Assembly: GCA_032622095.1 (NCBI GenBank)
Contig: CP136067.1
Location: 75,914,705-75,978,704, forward strand
Reading direction: 5' to 3'
Length of the DNA: 64,000 nt
Origin: Siphonodentalium dalli
Lineage: Eukaryota; Mollusca; Scaphopoda; Gadilida; Siphonodentaliidae
Below the pieces are notes generated by a model, which was not told where the DNA came from, did not search any database, and saw nothing but the letters and a program-made list of their open reading frames with translations. The translations under genes and the position numbers were made by a program. Shown here piece after piece: positions 1-11,510 of the stretch (position 1 is its first letter; every line of letters begins with the position of its first letter).

Positions 1-149
1 AATTATTGGGGGCCGGCTTTGGACATCCCATGTACGAGTTGACAAAAGGTTTTGGTGATCGGAGACATCGAGATCGTCAACACGATTGGTCAAGTGACAA
101 CGGCAGCGTTTATAATTCTGTTTACGGATATTTCATTCCTGACCGCGCG

Positions 150-724
150 GCAGAAAAGCCACCGGCTGGAGATAATCCAATACCGACGTTAACAGTAAAG
201 CTAATAGCAGCAACGGGAAAATGCCCGTGGCATGTGCTGTGTTCGGAGCAAGTAATTGTGCGCGTGTGGATCATGATCGTAAATCCATGAAGATTATTCA
301 GTACTGTACTCTGGTGCGCGTTACGAGGATATGAATGAACTCGTATCGAGGGCGGACGCCGACCCAGATATTAAAGCCGAGGTGGTCGAAACGGTAATAA
401 TACATTTGGGAACAAACGACAACAAAATCAGTAACGGAGACGATGGTAAAACTATTCGCATGTTCACTAAAGCTACACAGCAAGTTCGGAAATCATTTCC
501 GAATGCAGAGGTAACGTGTGCAGCGTTCCCCCTATACTTCTGAAGAGCGGTAACTCTATTGCATAGGCGCTACTTGATAGAGAGGACGGTTCGGGCATTC
601 ACTTTAGCCCAGAAGGGAAGGGAATGTTATCAAAATCATTTGTTGATGCCGCTACCGAGAGTAAAAAGAGGCGTCTGGAAACGACTCCTAACAACTCCAA
701 CAAATCGTCTAAGCCAAACACATG
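150..724 (+). pseudogene. LINE ORF1 fragment with SGNH/GDSL esterase domain (broken)
   Basis: Three blocks of an SGNH hydrolase fold lie in the right order but in three different frames. Block I is AVFGASN around 236-256, with the nucleophile Ser in an FGASN rather than a GDS context. Block III is VIIHLGTND at about 394-420 in a second frame. Block V is DGSGIHFSPEGKG at 585-623 in a third frame, with the catalytic His at 600-602, followed by a basic Ser/Asn-rich tail ending near 724. Esterase domains of this kind are known in ORF1 of CR1-like non-LTR retrotransposons, and an ORF2 endonuclease follows about 1 kb downstream, so I read it as LINE ORF1. At least two frameshifts make it a pseudogene. 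A host SGNH hydrolase is less likely given the neighbour. Confidence 0.6.
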
Positions 725-814
725 ATCCGACTTTACTTTCGCGACGGAAACAATTAAAGTTAAACTCTGCGGTAAATACTTACTCAATATACACTTTTGG
801 ACATATGAACATGT

Positions 815-2274
815 GTGATTCTGGGGGTCAACGGTGAATGTGACAAAGATGATGCCGGACGTGATGACGACGAAGAAATTGATGATGAATATGACGACGA
901 CAACGATAACTATGATGATGACGACGATGATGACGTCTTGGAAGGCGATGATGACGACGACGGAGAGGGTGACGATGACCATGGTGAAGATGACGTCGAT
1001 GATGATGGCGACGATGAATGTAAAGATGATGACGACGATGATGATAATGATGGAAAAGATGACGAGGATGTTAATAATGTTAACGACAATGATGGGGACG
1101 TCTTTGAAAGTGATAATGATGATGATGATAATGATGATGACAACGGTGACGATGGCGATGATGACGACGATAATTATAATGACGACGACGGTGGCGACAC
1201 TGACATTGAAGATGCAGACCCTGTCGATGACAACGATGGTCATGATAATGACTACGATAAGGACGGAAAAGATGACAATGATGGTGATGAAGAGGAGGAC
1301 GTTGTTATTGTTGATATAGGTGATTATTATTATTATTACTATTATGATTATAACTGCGGTGATGACGATGAGGAAGAAGATGATGAAGACAACGATATTT
1401 ATGATGATGATGCTGCTGATGAAGATGATGAAGACGATGGTGATGATAATGATGATGGTGATGATGATGATGTTGATGATGCTGATGATGGTGGTGATGA
1501 TGATGATGATGATAATGACGATGATGATGAAGAGGATGTGGAGGTAGCTGGTGATGATGACTATGATGCCGAGGAGGATGAAGGTGACGACAACGACGAT
1601 GATGACGACCAAGGTATTGATGACAAATATGATGATGCCGGCTATGCCGACACGAAAAGTATTAACATTCTAGGTTTGAACGTGTGCGGGTTAGAATCCC
1701 GCTTGATATATCGGGAGTTCGCCCAACTTATAGAACGCTTTGATATCGTTTGTTTCTCAGAAACGAAAACACTACATGGTAGCATCGTGAATATACCAGG
1801 CTTTACAGTTTTTCCTACTAACGGTAGGGGGATGGCGGGATGCGTTTCAGGTGGCATTATCATTGCCATCAAGGAGGGGTTGGAAAACTATGTACACCCT
1901 ATATCTTCAAAGTCAAATTTAGTATCATGGGTTAGAATTGATAATGGCTATATGAGTACAGGGCGCGATCTTGTCATTGGGGCGGTGTATATACCTCCGA
2001 CTAATACGAAGTTTACAAAAGATAACTGGCAGATTGATCTCGAATGGGAGCTTATAGGAAAGTAAGAAACAATAATGATGTTCTCCTAGTGGGCGACTTT
2101 AATTCCAGAACAGCCCGACTTGAGGAATTCGTGGACGATAGGGCACTAGTGGATGTTCGCTATGTAACAGACGACAATGATCTTCGACAGTATATCTTAG
2201 ATGGAAAGTACGATTGTAAATTTGGACGGCGCTCGACCGAGAATCAGGGGGAAGGCAAGTTCATATGGCTATAG
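815..2274 (+). pseudogene. LINE ORF2 N-terminus: Asp-rich leader plus AP-endonuclease (EEP) domain
   Basis: One open frame runs 815-2065 (416 codons). Its first ~270 codons are almost only Asp/Glu/Asn; from about 1650 it becomes an endonuclease/exonuclease/phosphatase domain. Visible motifs are INILGLNVCGL (the Asn of motif I), CFSETKT (the catalytic Glu) and GAVYIPP. The frame then stops, and the domain continues one frame over from about 2050 with LLVGDFNSR (Asp and Asn of the GDxN motif). The match is lost near 2274, before any reverse transcriptase. This is the target-nicking endonuclease of a CR1/jockey-type LINE, 3' truncated and frameshifted, so inactive. The Asp tract is in frame with the domain, but is most simply a microsatellite that expanded in or next to the ORF. 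Confidence 0.65.
838..1636 (+). repeat. Degenerate GAY trinucleotide tract (about 800 bp)
   Basis: An uninterrupted run dominated by GAT, GAC, AAT and GAA triplets. It is open in several frames: Asp-rich in the frame joined to the endonuclease, Met/Thr-rich in another, and Ser-rich or Ile/Val-rich on the minus strand. The interruptions (GGT, AAC, TAT) argue for an old, point-mutated expansion rather than a fresh microsatellite. Confidence 0.9.
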
Positions 2275-2277
2275 GCT

Positions 2278-2545
2278 GATGATGGTAATGATGATGATGA
2301 TGATGATGACGATGACGATGTCGACGACGATGTTGACGATAATGATGATGATGATGTCGACGACGACGATGAGGATGTCGACGACGATGATGACGATGTT
2401 GACGATAATGATGATGATGTCGACGACGACGATGACGATGTCGACGACGATGATGACGATGTTGACGATAATGATGATGATGATGTCGACGACGACGATG
2501 AGGATGTTGATGATGGTGATGATGATGATGACGATGATGATGTAA
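2278..2545 (+). repeat. Second GAY tract with a higher-order 63-66 bp unit
   Basis: GAT/GAC triplets again, starting directly after the LINE fragment ends. The block GTTGACGATAATGATGATG recurs near 2332, 2398 and 2461, alternating with GTCGACGACGAC, which gives a 63-66 bp higher-order repeat. Reading frames through it are shadows of the repeat. Confidence 0.85.
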
Positions 2546-3252
2546 GTGACCCCATTGTATATATGTATAATATGACCATTATACGCTAGCGTAATTAACG
2601 AACCACAGCTAAAACACACGCATAATCTAGGATATATCTGTCTTTTTAATCCTATAAAATAACTTCATAGATGCGAATTCCCATCAAATAAGATTAATTT
2701 AGGCCTTATATCGTGATGTGATTATGATATATTACACTCCAGACATGCATGCACACGGGTTCATCGACAGGGGGGGGGGTTCTATAGCAATTTCGTGTAT
2801 AAATTAGGTCAATCATATCATACATCAAGGCATGTGAGAAATCAGAGATTCACAATGCAAACAGACTACGAGCTCACCGACTCAGACTTAAAATCTAAAT
2901 AAAAAACTTTTAAAAGCCATTCCTTTTGAACAAATTATTATAGAATATAAACAACCAACATTTTGTGAAAGTATACAGAGATAAACACAACAAACTATGC
3001 ATTAAGTTGAAATTTGCACCACTTGTCATTAATTTCGATGAATTACACGGCCTTTCTATGCTTATCCAATAAGCTGTGTTGCGGCTATCAAAATTCACAA
3101 AGTCGCCAGCTAGTTTGAAAAAAAAACGCGTTTTGCAGGCCCAACATATCCATGAGTCAATAGCCGGTTAACAATAGTGAAATTTCATAGCGCTGGACTT
3201 CGGAAAGCGTGAGCGTAGACGGGATATATAGAGTTATCTGTCTTGTATTTTA
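2546..3252. other. No gene recognised
   Basis: AT-rich sequence with a short poly-G run near 2770 and no supported coding potential, up to the A of the A|TC Helitron insertion point at 3252/3253. Confidence 0.6.
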
Positions 3253-3800
3253 TCTCATATATATTTTTGAAGACCTCTGTCTGTTTGTCTGTCATTTATA
3301 CAAATCTACGATTCTCGACCGATCGGGACGAAACTTGGTACGTGTGTGTAGTTTGACCAGGCGGTCGACGTTGTCGTATTGGCGAGCCCGCGTGGCGCCC
3401 ACTTCGCGCATGCGCAGACGAGATCTCGGAAACGGGTGGAGCTGTCGACTTGAAATTTGCTATGTGAATGTACCTTGCCGCGGATACGAATTTTATCGGG
3501 TCCCCGAGCCCGTGCGACGCCCGTTTCGCGCATGCGCAGACGAGATCTCGGAAACGGGTGGAGCTATCGACTTGAAATTTGGTATGTGAATGTATCTTGC
3601 CCCGGATACGAATTTTTATCGGGTCGCCGAGCCCGTGCGACGCCAGCTTCGCGCATGGGCAGACCAGATCTCGGAAACGGGTAGAGTTATCGACTTGAAA
3701 TTTGGTTTTTGAATAGCCCGGACAACGTCGGGCTGGGTAGAGCTATCGACTTGAAATTTGGTTTTTGAATAGCCCGGACAACGTCGGGCTCATCGGCCAG
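3253..3800 (+). mobile_element. Non-autonomous Helitron, family A, copy 1
   Basis: It starts TCTCATATATATTTTTGAAG directly after an A, with a CTGT-type microsatellite next to the 5' end. The core holds three ~120-bp minisatellite units. The 3' end is a hairpin AGCCCGGAC-AAC-GTCGGGCT followed by CATCGGCCAG, where CTAG has become CCAG. The 3' hairpin block is duplicated (about 3714-3740 and 3766-3790). The 5' TC, the 3' hairpin about 10 nt before CTAG, and the absence of terminal inverted repeats or a target duplication are Helitron hallmarks. There is no Rep/helicase, so it must be mobilised in trans. Minisatellite cores are known in bivalve pearl/Helentron-associated elements. Confidence 0.8.
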
Positions 3801-4435
3801 TCTCATATATATTTTGAAGACCTCTGTTTGTATGTTTGTATGTATGTTTGTCTGTCTGTCATTTATACAAATCTACGATTCTCGACCGATCGGGACGAAA
3901 CTTGGTACATGTGTGTAGTTTGACCAGGCGGTGGACGTTGTCGTATTGTCGAGCCCGTGCGGCGCCCGTGCAGCGCATGCGCAGACGAGATCTCGGAAAC
4001 GGGTGGAGCTATCGACTTGAAATTTGCTATGTGAATGTATCTTGCCCCGGATAAGAATTTTATCGGGTCGCCGAGCCCGTGCGACACCAGCTTCGCGCAT
4101 GCGCAGACGAGATCTCGGAAACGGGTGGAGCTATCGACTTGAAATTTGCTATGTGAATGTATCTTGCCCCGGATACGAATTTTATCGGGTCGCGGAGCCC
4201 GTGCGACGCCAGCTTCGCGCATGCGCAGACGAGATCTCGGAAACGGGTAGAGCTATATATCGACTTGAAATTTGCTATGTGAATGTATCTTGCCCCGGAT
4301 ACGAATTTTATCGGGTCGCCGAGCCCTGCGACGCCAGCTTCGCGCATGCGCAGACCAGATCTCAGAAACGGGTAGAGCTATTGACTTGAAATTTGGTTTT
4401 TTTAATAGCCCGGACACGTCGGGCTCATTGGCTAG
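3801..4435 (+). mobile_element. Non-autonomous Helitron, family A, copy 2
   Basis: It begins TCTCATATATATTTTGAAG immediately after the 3' end of copy 1 with no intervening base. It has four core units; the TCTCGG landmark recurs at 3991, 4113, 4235 and 4360 (122, 122 and 125 bp apart). It ends with hairpin AGCCCGGAC-ACGTCGGGCT and CATTGGCTAG. Reading frames such as RARATPASRMRRRDLGNG are translations of the minisatellite, not genes. Confidence 0.85.
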
Positions 4436-4696
4436 TCTCATATATATTTTGAAGACCTCTGTCTGTTTGTTTGTCTGTATGTCTGTCATTTATACAAATC
4501 TACTATTCTCGACCGATCGGGACGAAACTTGGTACGTGCGTGTAGTTTGACCAGGCGGTCGTCGTTGTCGTATTGGCGAGCCCGTGCGACGCCCGTGCAG
4601 CGCATGCGCAGAAGAGATCTCGGAAACGGGTGGAGCTATCGACTTGAAATTTGGTTTTTGAATAGCCCGGACAACAACGTCGGGCTCATCGGCTAG
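4436..4696 (+). mobile_element. Non-autonomous Helitron, family A, copy 3 (short)
   Basis: It has the family A 5' end directly abutting CTAG of copy 2, a leader with the CGACCGATCGGGACGAAACT block, a single core unit, and a 3' hairpin with an AACAAC loop ending CATCGGCTAG. Its shortness reflects loss of core units. Confidence 0.85.
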
Positions 4697-5259
4697 TCTA
4701 TTATATATTTTGGAACTTCTGTCTGTATGTATGTATTTGTGTTATAGACTCGAAACACTGCTCGACCGATCCGACTCAAATTTGGTATGTAGGCCTACTT
4801 TGATCCGGGGAACAATATGGGCGGGTCCAATTTCACGTGCGACCGTGTCCTTGACATTGACCTCGCTCAAATACGCTCATATAGGCATGTTTCTGGACCT
4901 CGACCGATCCCATTCAAATTTGGTAGCTGGTTCTACTTTGATCACGGGAACAACATGGGCGGTTCCAATTTCACTTGCGACCGTGTCCTTGATCTTGACC
5001 TCGCTCATATACGCTCATATAGGCATGTTTCTGGACCTCAACCGATCCGACTCAAATTTGGTATAATGTAGGCCTACTTTGATCCCGGGAACAATATGGG
5101 TGGGTCCAATTTCACGTGCGACCATGTCCTTGACCTTGACCATATTCGCTCATATAGGCATGTTTTCGGGCCGATCGAACAATAGTTTGTCCAGGCGGAG
5201 ACGATCACAAATAAATCCCTAAATAGCCCGGACGAAGAGGTGGCACATGCATCGGCTAG
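4697..5259 (+). mobile_element. Non-autonomous Helitron, family B variant (B')
   Basis: It begins TCTATTATATATTTTGGAAC directly after CTAG of copy 3 and ends AGCCCGGACGAAGAGG...ATCGGCTAG followed by T. The core has about three ~120-bp units with CGACCGATCC, ATTTGGTA and AATTTCACNTGCGACC blocks, distinct from the family A core. The full array 3253-5259 is flanked by A on the left and T on the right, as for a single Helitron insertion into an AT dinucleotide. Confidence 0.75.
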
Positions 5260-5517
5260 TGTTGTCTATATTCGTAGACGTATTTTACTCAACAAAAAGC
5301 CAAAAATAAGACGATAAAAGTTCGTTGACACCCATACAATGTTTTGATTACGCAGTTTATGAAGTTTATGTCGGGCATCCGCTTGCTGGATGCTGATTAT
5401 CTATGTTAAATTCTAGAATTATATAATATGCAGCTATTACAGCATATACAAGCACGATAACCTTTCATTCAATCATATTTTAGATTGACTAGGGATCTCT
5501 GATTTTGCAATAGAAGA

Positions 5518-5821
5518 TATAAAAAAAGAAGCAAAGAATCCTACAGTTACAAATATTATTATATGGATGTTAAACCTTTGGTTACTAAATGCGCTGTAAT
5601 GAGAATTGATTTGAATCCTATTGATTAATTTGTAGGAATGCTTAGCTTTTAAGTTTAATAAGCAGTAACATATAAAAAAGAGAAAAGAATCGTGCAGTTA
5701 CAAATATTATTATATGGATGTTAATCCTTTGGTGACTAAATGTACTGTAATGAGCAGCGACTTGAATCATATTGATTCATTGTAGGAATGCTCAGCTATT
5801 AAATTCAACATGCAGTAACAG
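5518..5821 (+). repeat. Tandem duplication, ~152-bp unit, two copies
   Basis: Units at about 5518-5670 and 5671-5821 share CAGTTACAAATATTATTATA, TGGATGTTAA and TAGGAATGCT blocks with scattered substitutions. No coding signal is seen. Confidence 0.8.
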
Positions 5822-5867
5822 ATTGTTTGAATTATTAGCTAAACATTCATCCTAGGGGTGATAGGAA

Positions 5868-5993
5868 GACAGTCAGCCATGACTATATCACCCCTAGCAA
5901 TATACATGTATAGTCTATCAATATTATATTTATTTGTAATTGTACTTTCCATGTGTGTATATTGTAAATAAAATTATCCTATCCTATCCTATC
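5868..5993 (+). mobile_element. Probable retroelement 3' tail with (ATCCT)n end
   Basis: A 3'UTR-like stretch with AATAAA near 5967 ends in three to four tandem ATCCT/CCTAT units. Simple tandem tails of this type are known at the 3' ends of LINEs and their SINEs. No coding part of the element is recognised upstream. Confidence 0.45.
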
Positions 5994-6480
5994 ATTGGAA
6001 ATCAGTGTTATGGGTGTCTGAACCTGACTATTATAAGGCACATTATTATTCCTCGCTGATAACGTGTCAAGTGAGCAGGGACGTGGGCTGGAGGGTATCC
6101 AATGTTGGGGAGTCCACCTTGGAGTTTCCAACCGCACCATCCCCTTGAAACAGACCAAACTCATGCACAAGTCCTGGGCTTTGGTTTTTCCCAACTAGCT
6201 TTTGATTGGCCACCATGCAAACCGGGGGGAGGATACTCAGGATACATGGGCCCAATGGGAAAATAAATGTGGATATTTGAACCTGAAAATTGCAAAAATC
6301 ATCTAGGCTGGCTTCAATATTCCCAAGTGTTGGAAGTTTCCAACCTGGCGCCCCACCCCCCACAAGATTGGAAATATTCCCAACAGATGGAGAGAGAGAT
6401 GATTTGTTTTGCAAAAGAGCATACATTATTTAATACAAAGCATATTAAATAATGGAATTAGATTCTTTGTCCATTAAACC
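5994..6480. repeat. Imperfect internal repeat region
   Basis: Blocks of GTTTCCAAC and TTCCCAA type recur in both orientations (about 6090-6150, 6180-6240 and 6310-6385), so the region looks like a decayed fold-back repeat. The short reading frames on either strand overlap it without codon-level support. Confidence 0.45.
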
Positions 6481-6589
6481 AGTTTCTTGCTAATATGGGG
6501 GGGGGGGGTAAATGTGATATAGAAAACTAGATCACACTTGCTCCCTACTTCCTGTCCACCCATCATGAGTTTTGGATCCACTCTAAAGA

Positions 6590-6850
6590 AGAGGTCTTCA
6601 TTTGTATATGTCAAATATGGTTGATTACATGTTTAAAGTGTAGGAAAGTATGCAAATGTTGGTCTAAAAACGACAAATTCCCCACTATTAAATTGTTGTC
6701 AACTCAAACTAAGAGAACAATTTCAACATATTGTTGGTGTTAAATTTCAAACCAATCTATTGTAAGATAAGAAATTTGTAACTGTTGAACATTTTGACCA
6801 AAGTTGGGGATAGACACCAATTAAGCACCCCCTCCACAAGTCCCCCCCCA
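6590..6850 (+). repeat. Dispersed repeat copy (partner at 62560-62770)
   Basis: Shares the order GAGAACA, TTGGTGT, AAATTT, AACTNTTGANCA and a pyrimidine-rich end with 62560-62770. Shorter TTTCCAACTGTTGAACATTT relatives occur near 11240, 11410, 26850, 27070 and 56410. The type of element is not known. Confidence 0.55.
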
Positions 6851-7801
6851 TCACGTCATAACCTATCAATGATTCAGTTGAACGTGATTTCATCAGTTAT
6901 ATTCATGCCTGGGCGGCGACAAACATGTGTAAATGCCCCTCAGGCGGACTTCAGAGGAGGAAATATGATGGCGCTGACATTGAAATATTGTCACACCTGG
7001 ATCTTTCAATAGTGCCCAGATTAAGTAAATGAATATAACATCTCATATTCTACTGAGAGTAGATTTACATTACCATTGGTCATTTATATAGGCGGGCATG
7101 ATTATGATACTATACTTATCGGGACTTTCAATATTTTATTTCTGCCTATTAATGTCACTTAATCTCCCGTATTAGGTATTTATTGTGTTATTTCTTAATG
7201 TACCTGTTCTATTATGCAAATTACATAAGCTACAGTCATTATCTGGTTTAAAATGTCAGATACACAAGACGATTTTCGGACCAAAGTGCAGAAATCGTTC
7301 GAATAAATCTCATGTACAGAACCGTCACAGCCGTGATTGGTTTAAAATAGAACCGTAACACGCACCCGTATTGATTACGAGGCCACAGCTCCGAATTATA
7401 CTTTCTCAGCTATTTTACAGAAGAATAACACGGGTATACTTCATAGTCAGTGTGTGTCTTCAGAATGTGTTTCATATTTTATACGCCACGAAAAACAAAA
7501 ATGGCGTCCACGTGGCTTGGTTTTCAGTGATAACATGTTGATATTTACGCGTTAACTCGCTAATACCGAGTTAATATTGTGGTCTAGAGTTCAGGGTTCG
7601 ATAACACGGCACTTCTGAAGTCTCTGTTCATTCAGGAAAGTATAATATATTCAAGATATCTATAATTATGCGTGATTTTGTCACAAAAATGATTATTTTC
7701 AATCATCAGGAACCGTAACAAATCAGGCAAGAACCATGACAACACCGTCGATTGAACGACTTCCGATGTAACAGTTCATACACAGTGTATACGAAGAAGC
7801 T
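6851..7801. other. No gene recognised
   Basis: No splice-flanked open frame, transposon end or tandem repeat was recognised in this AT-rich stretch. Confidence 0.5.
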
Positions 7802-7858
7802 TGTCGATTTCATCATGTCATCATGTCGATTTCATCATGTCATCATGTCGATTTCAAC
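7802..7858 (+). repeat. Short tandem repeat, ~23-bp unit
   Basis: GTCGATTTCATCATGTCATC is repeated about 2.5 times. A minor minisatellite. Confidence 0.8.
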
Positions 7859-8539
7859 GAAACTCGACGAGCAACGTCATCATGTATATAGCTTTCACCA
7901 TCGACCGAATTTGCGATAACCTGAATGTATCTTCTGGGTTGTTCATAAGTATGTGTTTTTTGTCGATTCATGAAAATAGAAGGATATCTGAGGATTATCA
8001 GATTCACGTATGTACTATGTAATATTAGGATAATTTAAACGCGATATAATAAAGTTTGCTTGCATCACGAATTTCGATTTCGATTTCAGTATTGTCCCCA
8101 GCCCAGCCAGAGTCATTGAGATTTTCACATTGCACGCGACGTGTATATTTTAGGCCAATCCATTGCAAATATTTGACAGTCCATAATATGTTATAATTAT
8201 GTTCTCAATAAAATGTAAACCGCGGCTACGAATGAGCTTCACTGTTCATAATTCCGATAGTAACTCCCCTCATTTTGGAACGTCGGCCATTGAAAGACGC
8301 ACAAAATGTTTATTTCAGATTACGACATTAATTATTAAAGCCCACCGATCTACTGTGAGACAAAAGTGCTCGCAAAAATTAAAAACAGCAGTGTCGTATA
8401 AGATAATAATTGGTGACGTCACAAAATCAGATATAGTCTATATACGACCCAAAGCGTCCGGCTTTGGTTCGTTATAACCATGTTCTGCATTAATTTGCAG
8501 CGTTGACAATTAAAGCATTTATAAAACTAGTTGTCCGGC
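7859..8539. other. No gene recognised
   Basis: Only short chance open frames are present (for example 8199-8477). No motif, signal peptide or convincing splice context was seen. Confidence 0.5.
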
Positions 8540-9490
8540 ACTAACAGGTGACCAAAAACCATCGGGGATAGCATAAGAAAACAGTCCTAGGACCATTTAT
8601 TTCCATTATGGTCCCCAATGGATTCAAGCCACACGAGAGACCGGAATTTGCCCCCTGACTATAGGCGAATCCACCCAAAAGTGGTAATTTTAGTGGCAGT
8701 TTTGTCGCCAGACATCTTACGCCCAATTTGTGCACGGTCGGGTATAACGGGCATCTGTGTAATTTTTAGACTGGTCTGCCCCTACAGGGTGACTATGGAA
8801 TTTAACAACAATTTATGGGCAGATTTGTCGCCAGGCACGACATACCGCGCCCAATTTGTGGTCCTTTATAATGGGACACCTGGGTACTTTTTTAACAACC
8901 AAGAGCCCTTGGGGTGGCTATGAGCAAATCAACCCAAAATTGTCATCAATACCATTACCCCATCATAATGGGGAATTAAAAAAGATGTTCGGGCCGTGTT
9001 GTAGCTAGACTTACGTGGTCGGATTTAATGGGGTACCGGGGTAATTTGTTGACAGTCATCTGCGGTGGCCATGGGCGAATTAACACCAAATGTGACCACC
9101 AATTTCATTTTCATCTCACACTTCGAGGAAGGAAAATGGCCCTTTTGTCGCCAGATACGACTTAAGCACAATTTTGATAAAGGGGTAATATGTTCACATT
9201 GATCCCTTCAGTGGCTATGGACGACTACACACCAAAATTGGTCACCAATAGCATCATCCTCTGACAATCGTGAATTTAGCAACATTTTATGGGCCGATTT
9301 GTCACCATACATGCACGACTTACGAATAACACTCAATTGTTGAAAACCTGGATGACCTATACCGCGGCACAAGAACCCACAATGATAGCCCGGTGGCTGT
9401 TGTAGACATGCCTATAAAGTCTCACGACTTACGGCCAATTTATGAACAGCTATAGGCGGGCATGTACGCACGTGACCTAGTTTGTGATGG
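8540..9490 (+). repeat. Degenerate satellite-like tandem array, ~200-bp units
   Basis: The ordered blocks TTTGTCGCCAGRCAYGACTTA, CAATTTGTG and GGTGGCTATGRRCGA recur near 8700, 8825, 9145 and 9300, followed by ACCCAAAATTGTCATCAATA-type ends. About four or five diverged copies are visible. Frames through the array are not conserved between copies. Confidence 0.65.
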
Positions 9491-9639
9491 ACTATAGTGG
9501 TAGCACAAGAAAAATCCACACCGATAGCCCCGTGGCTGCTGTGGCAATGTATACAGAGGCGATTTAACAACAAGAAAACCATAGTCAGAAATGGTAACGC
9601 CACCAAGATCGTATTATTAGCCATAAATATAAATCATAA

Positions 9640-9705
9640 TATAAAATATATTGGTTACATGAATGGACCGCCTCAGAATTCCGTTAAGATAAGTAATTCT
9701 TCAAA
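9640..9705 (+). repeat. Direct repeat, left copy (partner 10912-10975)
   Basis: ATATAAAATATATTGGTT and CTCAGAATTCCGTTA are shared with 10912-10975, with the fold-back element 10099-10808 between the two copies. Confidence 0.7.
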
Positions 9706-10098
9706 TTATTACAATGAACTACGGCTTATAAATTACTGCAGGTTTCTCATTCGCCACACCAGAATGCTTCTAAATGCGGATCAAAGCTAAGAGTGCGTGG
9801 CACAGCCATTGTTCATAGACATTTTACAGATAGCGAGAATGATGCATGCTGGGAACGAAAGCATCCACAGCAAAGCCATGTGCTTACGGGGGCATGCGTT
9901 TATTATCGGGGGCATGCGTTTATTATAGGGGATTTATGGTGGGCCTATAAAACTAATTATAACTTTGTTATCTGTCATAGTTTATGCGTGAAATTTTAAA
10001 CATATATACCTGGACATCTACCCCTTCCAGAATGTTGAAAAACATTTTCAGTTGCTCATCGTATTTTTATAGACGAAATAGTCCGAAATTCCAGAAAA

Positions 10099-10808
10099 TT
10101 GCGCTAACTGCTCAATGTTTTAATGTGTTACAAAACGTCTGATAAAAATAGTTCTATCGGGAATATTCACACCATTTTTTTTCAGAGAACATAGTGTAAA
10201 TATAGTCCTATCGGGATATCGTAAAGGAGATTAATTAAACCCCTCAGACTGCCGAAACTGACGACATTAAATTCGCTTTTTCGTGTCCCGCGGAAATGAA
10301 ACTTGTCTGTCCATTGATGACGTTATTTATTTGACATAGTATTTTTTTCTTCTGTTGTATTTGAACACTTGTTGCACGCGCAGGCTGCACGATCATAATA
10401 ACTTCAACCGATAAGCGCCGACTGATACCCGCGCAACAGTTTGTCTCAAATAAATTGTTATCAAAACGCAGGTTTATGGCCGCGGACATAAGCCGATTAA
10501 GTGTAATGTAATTTATCCATGAATTTGACTGAAAAATTGTGATTCTATCACCATTAGCCACGAAAATGGGACCTCTAAACAGGCAAGTTTGATTTTCGGC
10601 GGACACGAACAAGCGAATTTATTGTCGGCAGTTTCGGCAGTCTGAGGGTTAATTAATCCCGAATTAAACGGAACTACTTTACGATAGTCCGATAGGACTA
10701 TGTTTACTCTATGCATGTTCTCTGAAAAAATAGTGTGAATATTCCCGATAGAACTCTTTTTATCAGACGTTGTGTAACACCTTAAAACATTGAGCAGTTA
10801 TAGCGCAA
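10099..10808. mobile_element. Fold-back element with ~210-bp inverted arms
   Basis: The left arm (about 10099-10310) and right arm (about 10580-10808) are inverted copies. Shared blocks include TTGCGCT..AACTGCTCAATG at the ends, GTCTGATAAAAA, ATTCNCACNATTTTTT, CAGACTGCCGAAACTG and AAATTCGCTTNTTCGTGTC. The spacer is about 270 bp. No transposase is seen, so it is a non-autonomous TIR/fold-back element. Open frames on the minus strand inside the arms are shadows. Confidence 0.75.
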
Positions 10809-10911
10809 ACCGAAATGTGTTGTCTTGCAAGATATCCCACCGCTTTAGCTAAATTTACCTTCCTACAATATCCATAAAGAGGATCATATATTATATACCC
10901 ACGGTTTTAAT

Positions 10912-10975
10912 TATAGAATATAAAATATATTGGTTTCGCGAATGACCAACTCAGAATTCCGTTAAAATAACAATA
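10912..10975 (+). repeat. Direct repeat, right copy
   Basis: Partner of 9640-9705; the two copies are about 1.27 kb apart and bracket the fold-back element. Confidence 0.7.
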
Positions 10976-11084
10976 ACAACCAGCACCTATAACGAACCGT
11001 TTTACTGGACTTGGCCTACTGGTCGCGTAGTTCCGACTTTTAAATAAACGGAATTTCCAACTCTATAAATAAAAGCCCCACAAT

Positions 11085-11165
11085 GCATTCGCCCTGTCCA
11101 CCACGCAATATCAAAATCTCAGCAGCTAGATACACCACAGGTGGCGTAATAAATGCTCTTTATTA
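11085..11165 (-). pseudogene. Fragment related to the 13.4-kb signal-peptide-like ORF
   Basis: Read on the minus strand this gives ITPPVVYLAA...GGQGECIVG, which lines up with ITPPSVVLLA...GVQGECILG at 13380-13457. The hydrophobic core is weaker and no downstream exon part is recognised, so it is a third, decayed copy. Confidence 0.4.
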
Positions 11166-11224
11166 TTTCCATATCAGGAATACAGTAACAAACAAGACAG
11201 CAGTAAAATAAATGGGGACAAAAA

Positions 11225-11510
11225 GTTAGTGTAATCATGTATGAAATTTCCAACTGTTAAAATTCTTTATAACAGTTGTGACTCCCACCCCCTCAAAATA
11301 CCTCCATCATTCGATCCCCGTCCCCATCATAATGGGGACAATAATTACTAGTTGGGATACCAGGCAATGGTAACCATGTATTTTAACCTTTATGTTGTAG
11401 TGTAATAATGTATGAAATTTCCAACTACATGTGCATTAACTTTTTTTTACAAAAGTTGTGAATCATACACACTCAAAATCTAACTTCCACCCCCACCCCA
11501 CTACACTGTC
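11225..11510 (+). repeat. Direct repeat, two ~170-bp units
   Basis: GTGTAATNATGTATGAAATT with TCCAACT occurs near 11230 and 11400, each followed by an AAAGTTGTGA-like block and a C-rich stretch. No gene is seen. Confidence 0.6.

Noticed and set aside
599-1612. Long minus-strand Ile/Val-rich frame that resembles a membrane protein
   Set aside because: It is the complement of the GAY repeat (ATC/GTC codons). Open frames here follow from the repeat, not from selection.
3209-4550. Repeated frames with RARATPASRMRRRDLGNGWSY-like peptides
   Set aside because: They are translations of the 122-bp Helitron minisatellite, occur on both strands and shift frame between units.
3253-5259. Regularly spaced repeats as a CRISPR array
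   Set aside because: Units are ~122 bp tandem copies without unique spacers, in a eukaryotic context with Helitron ends.
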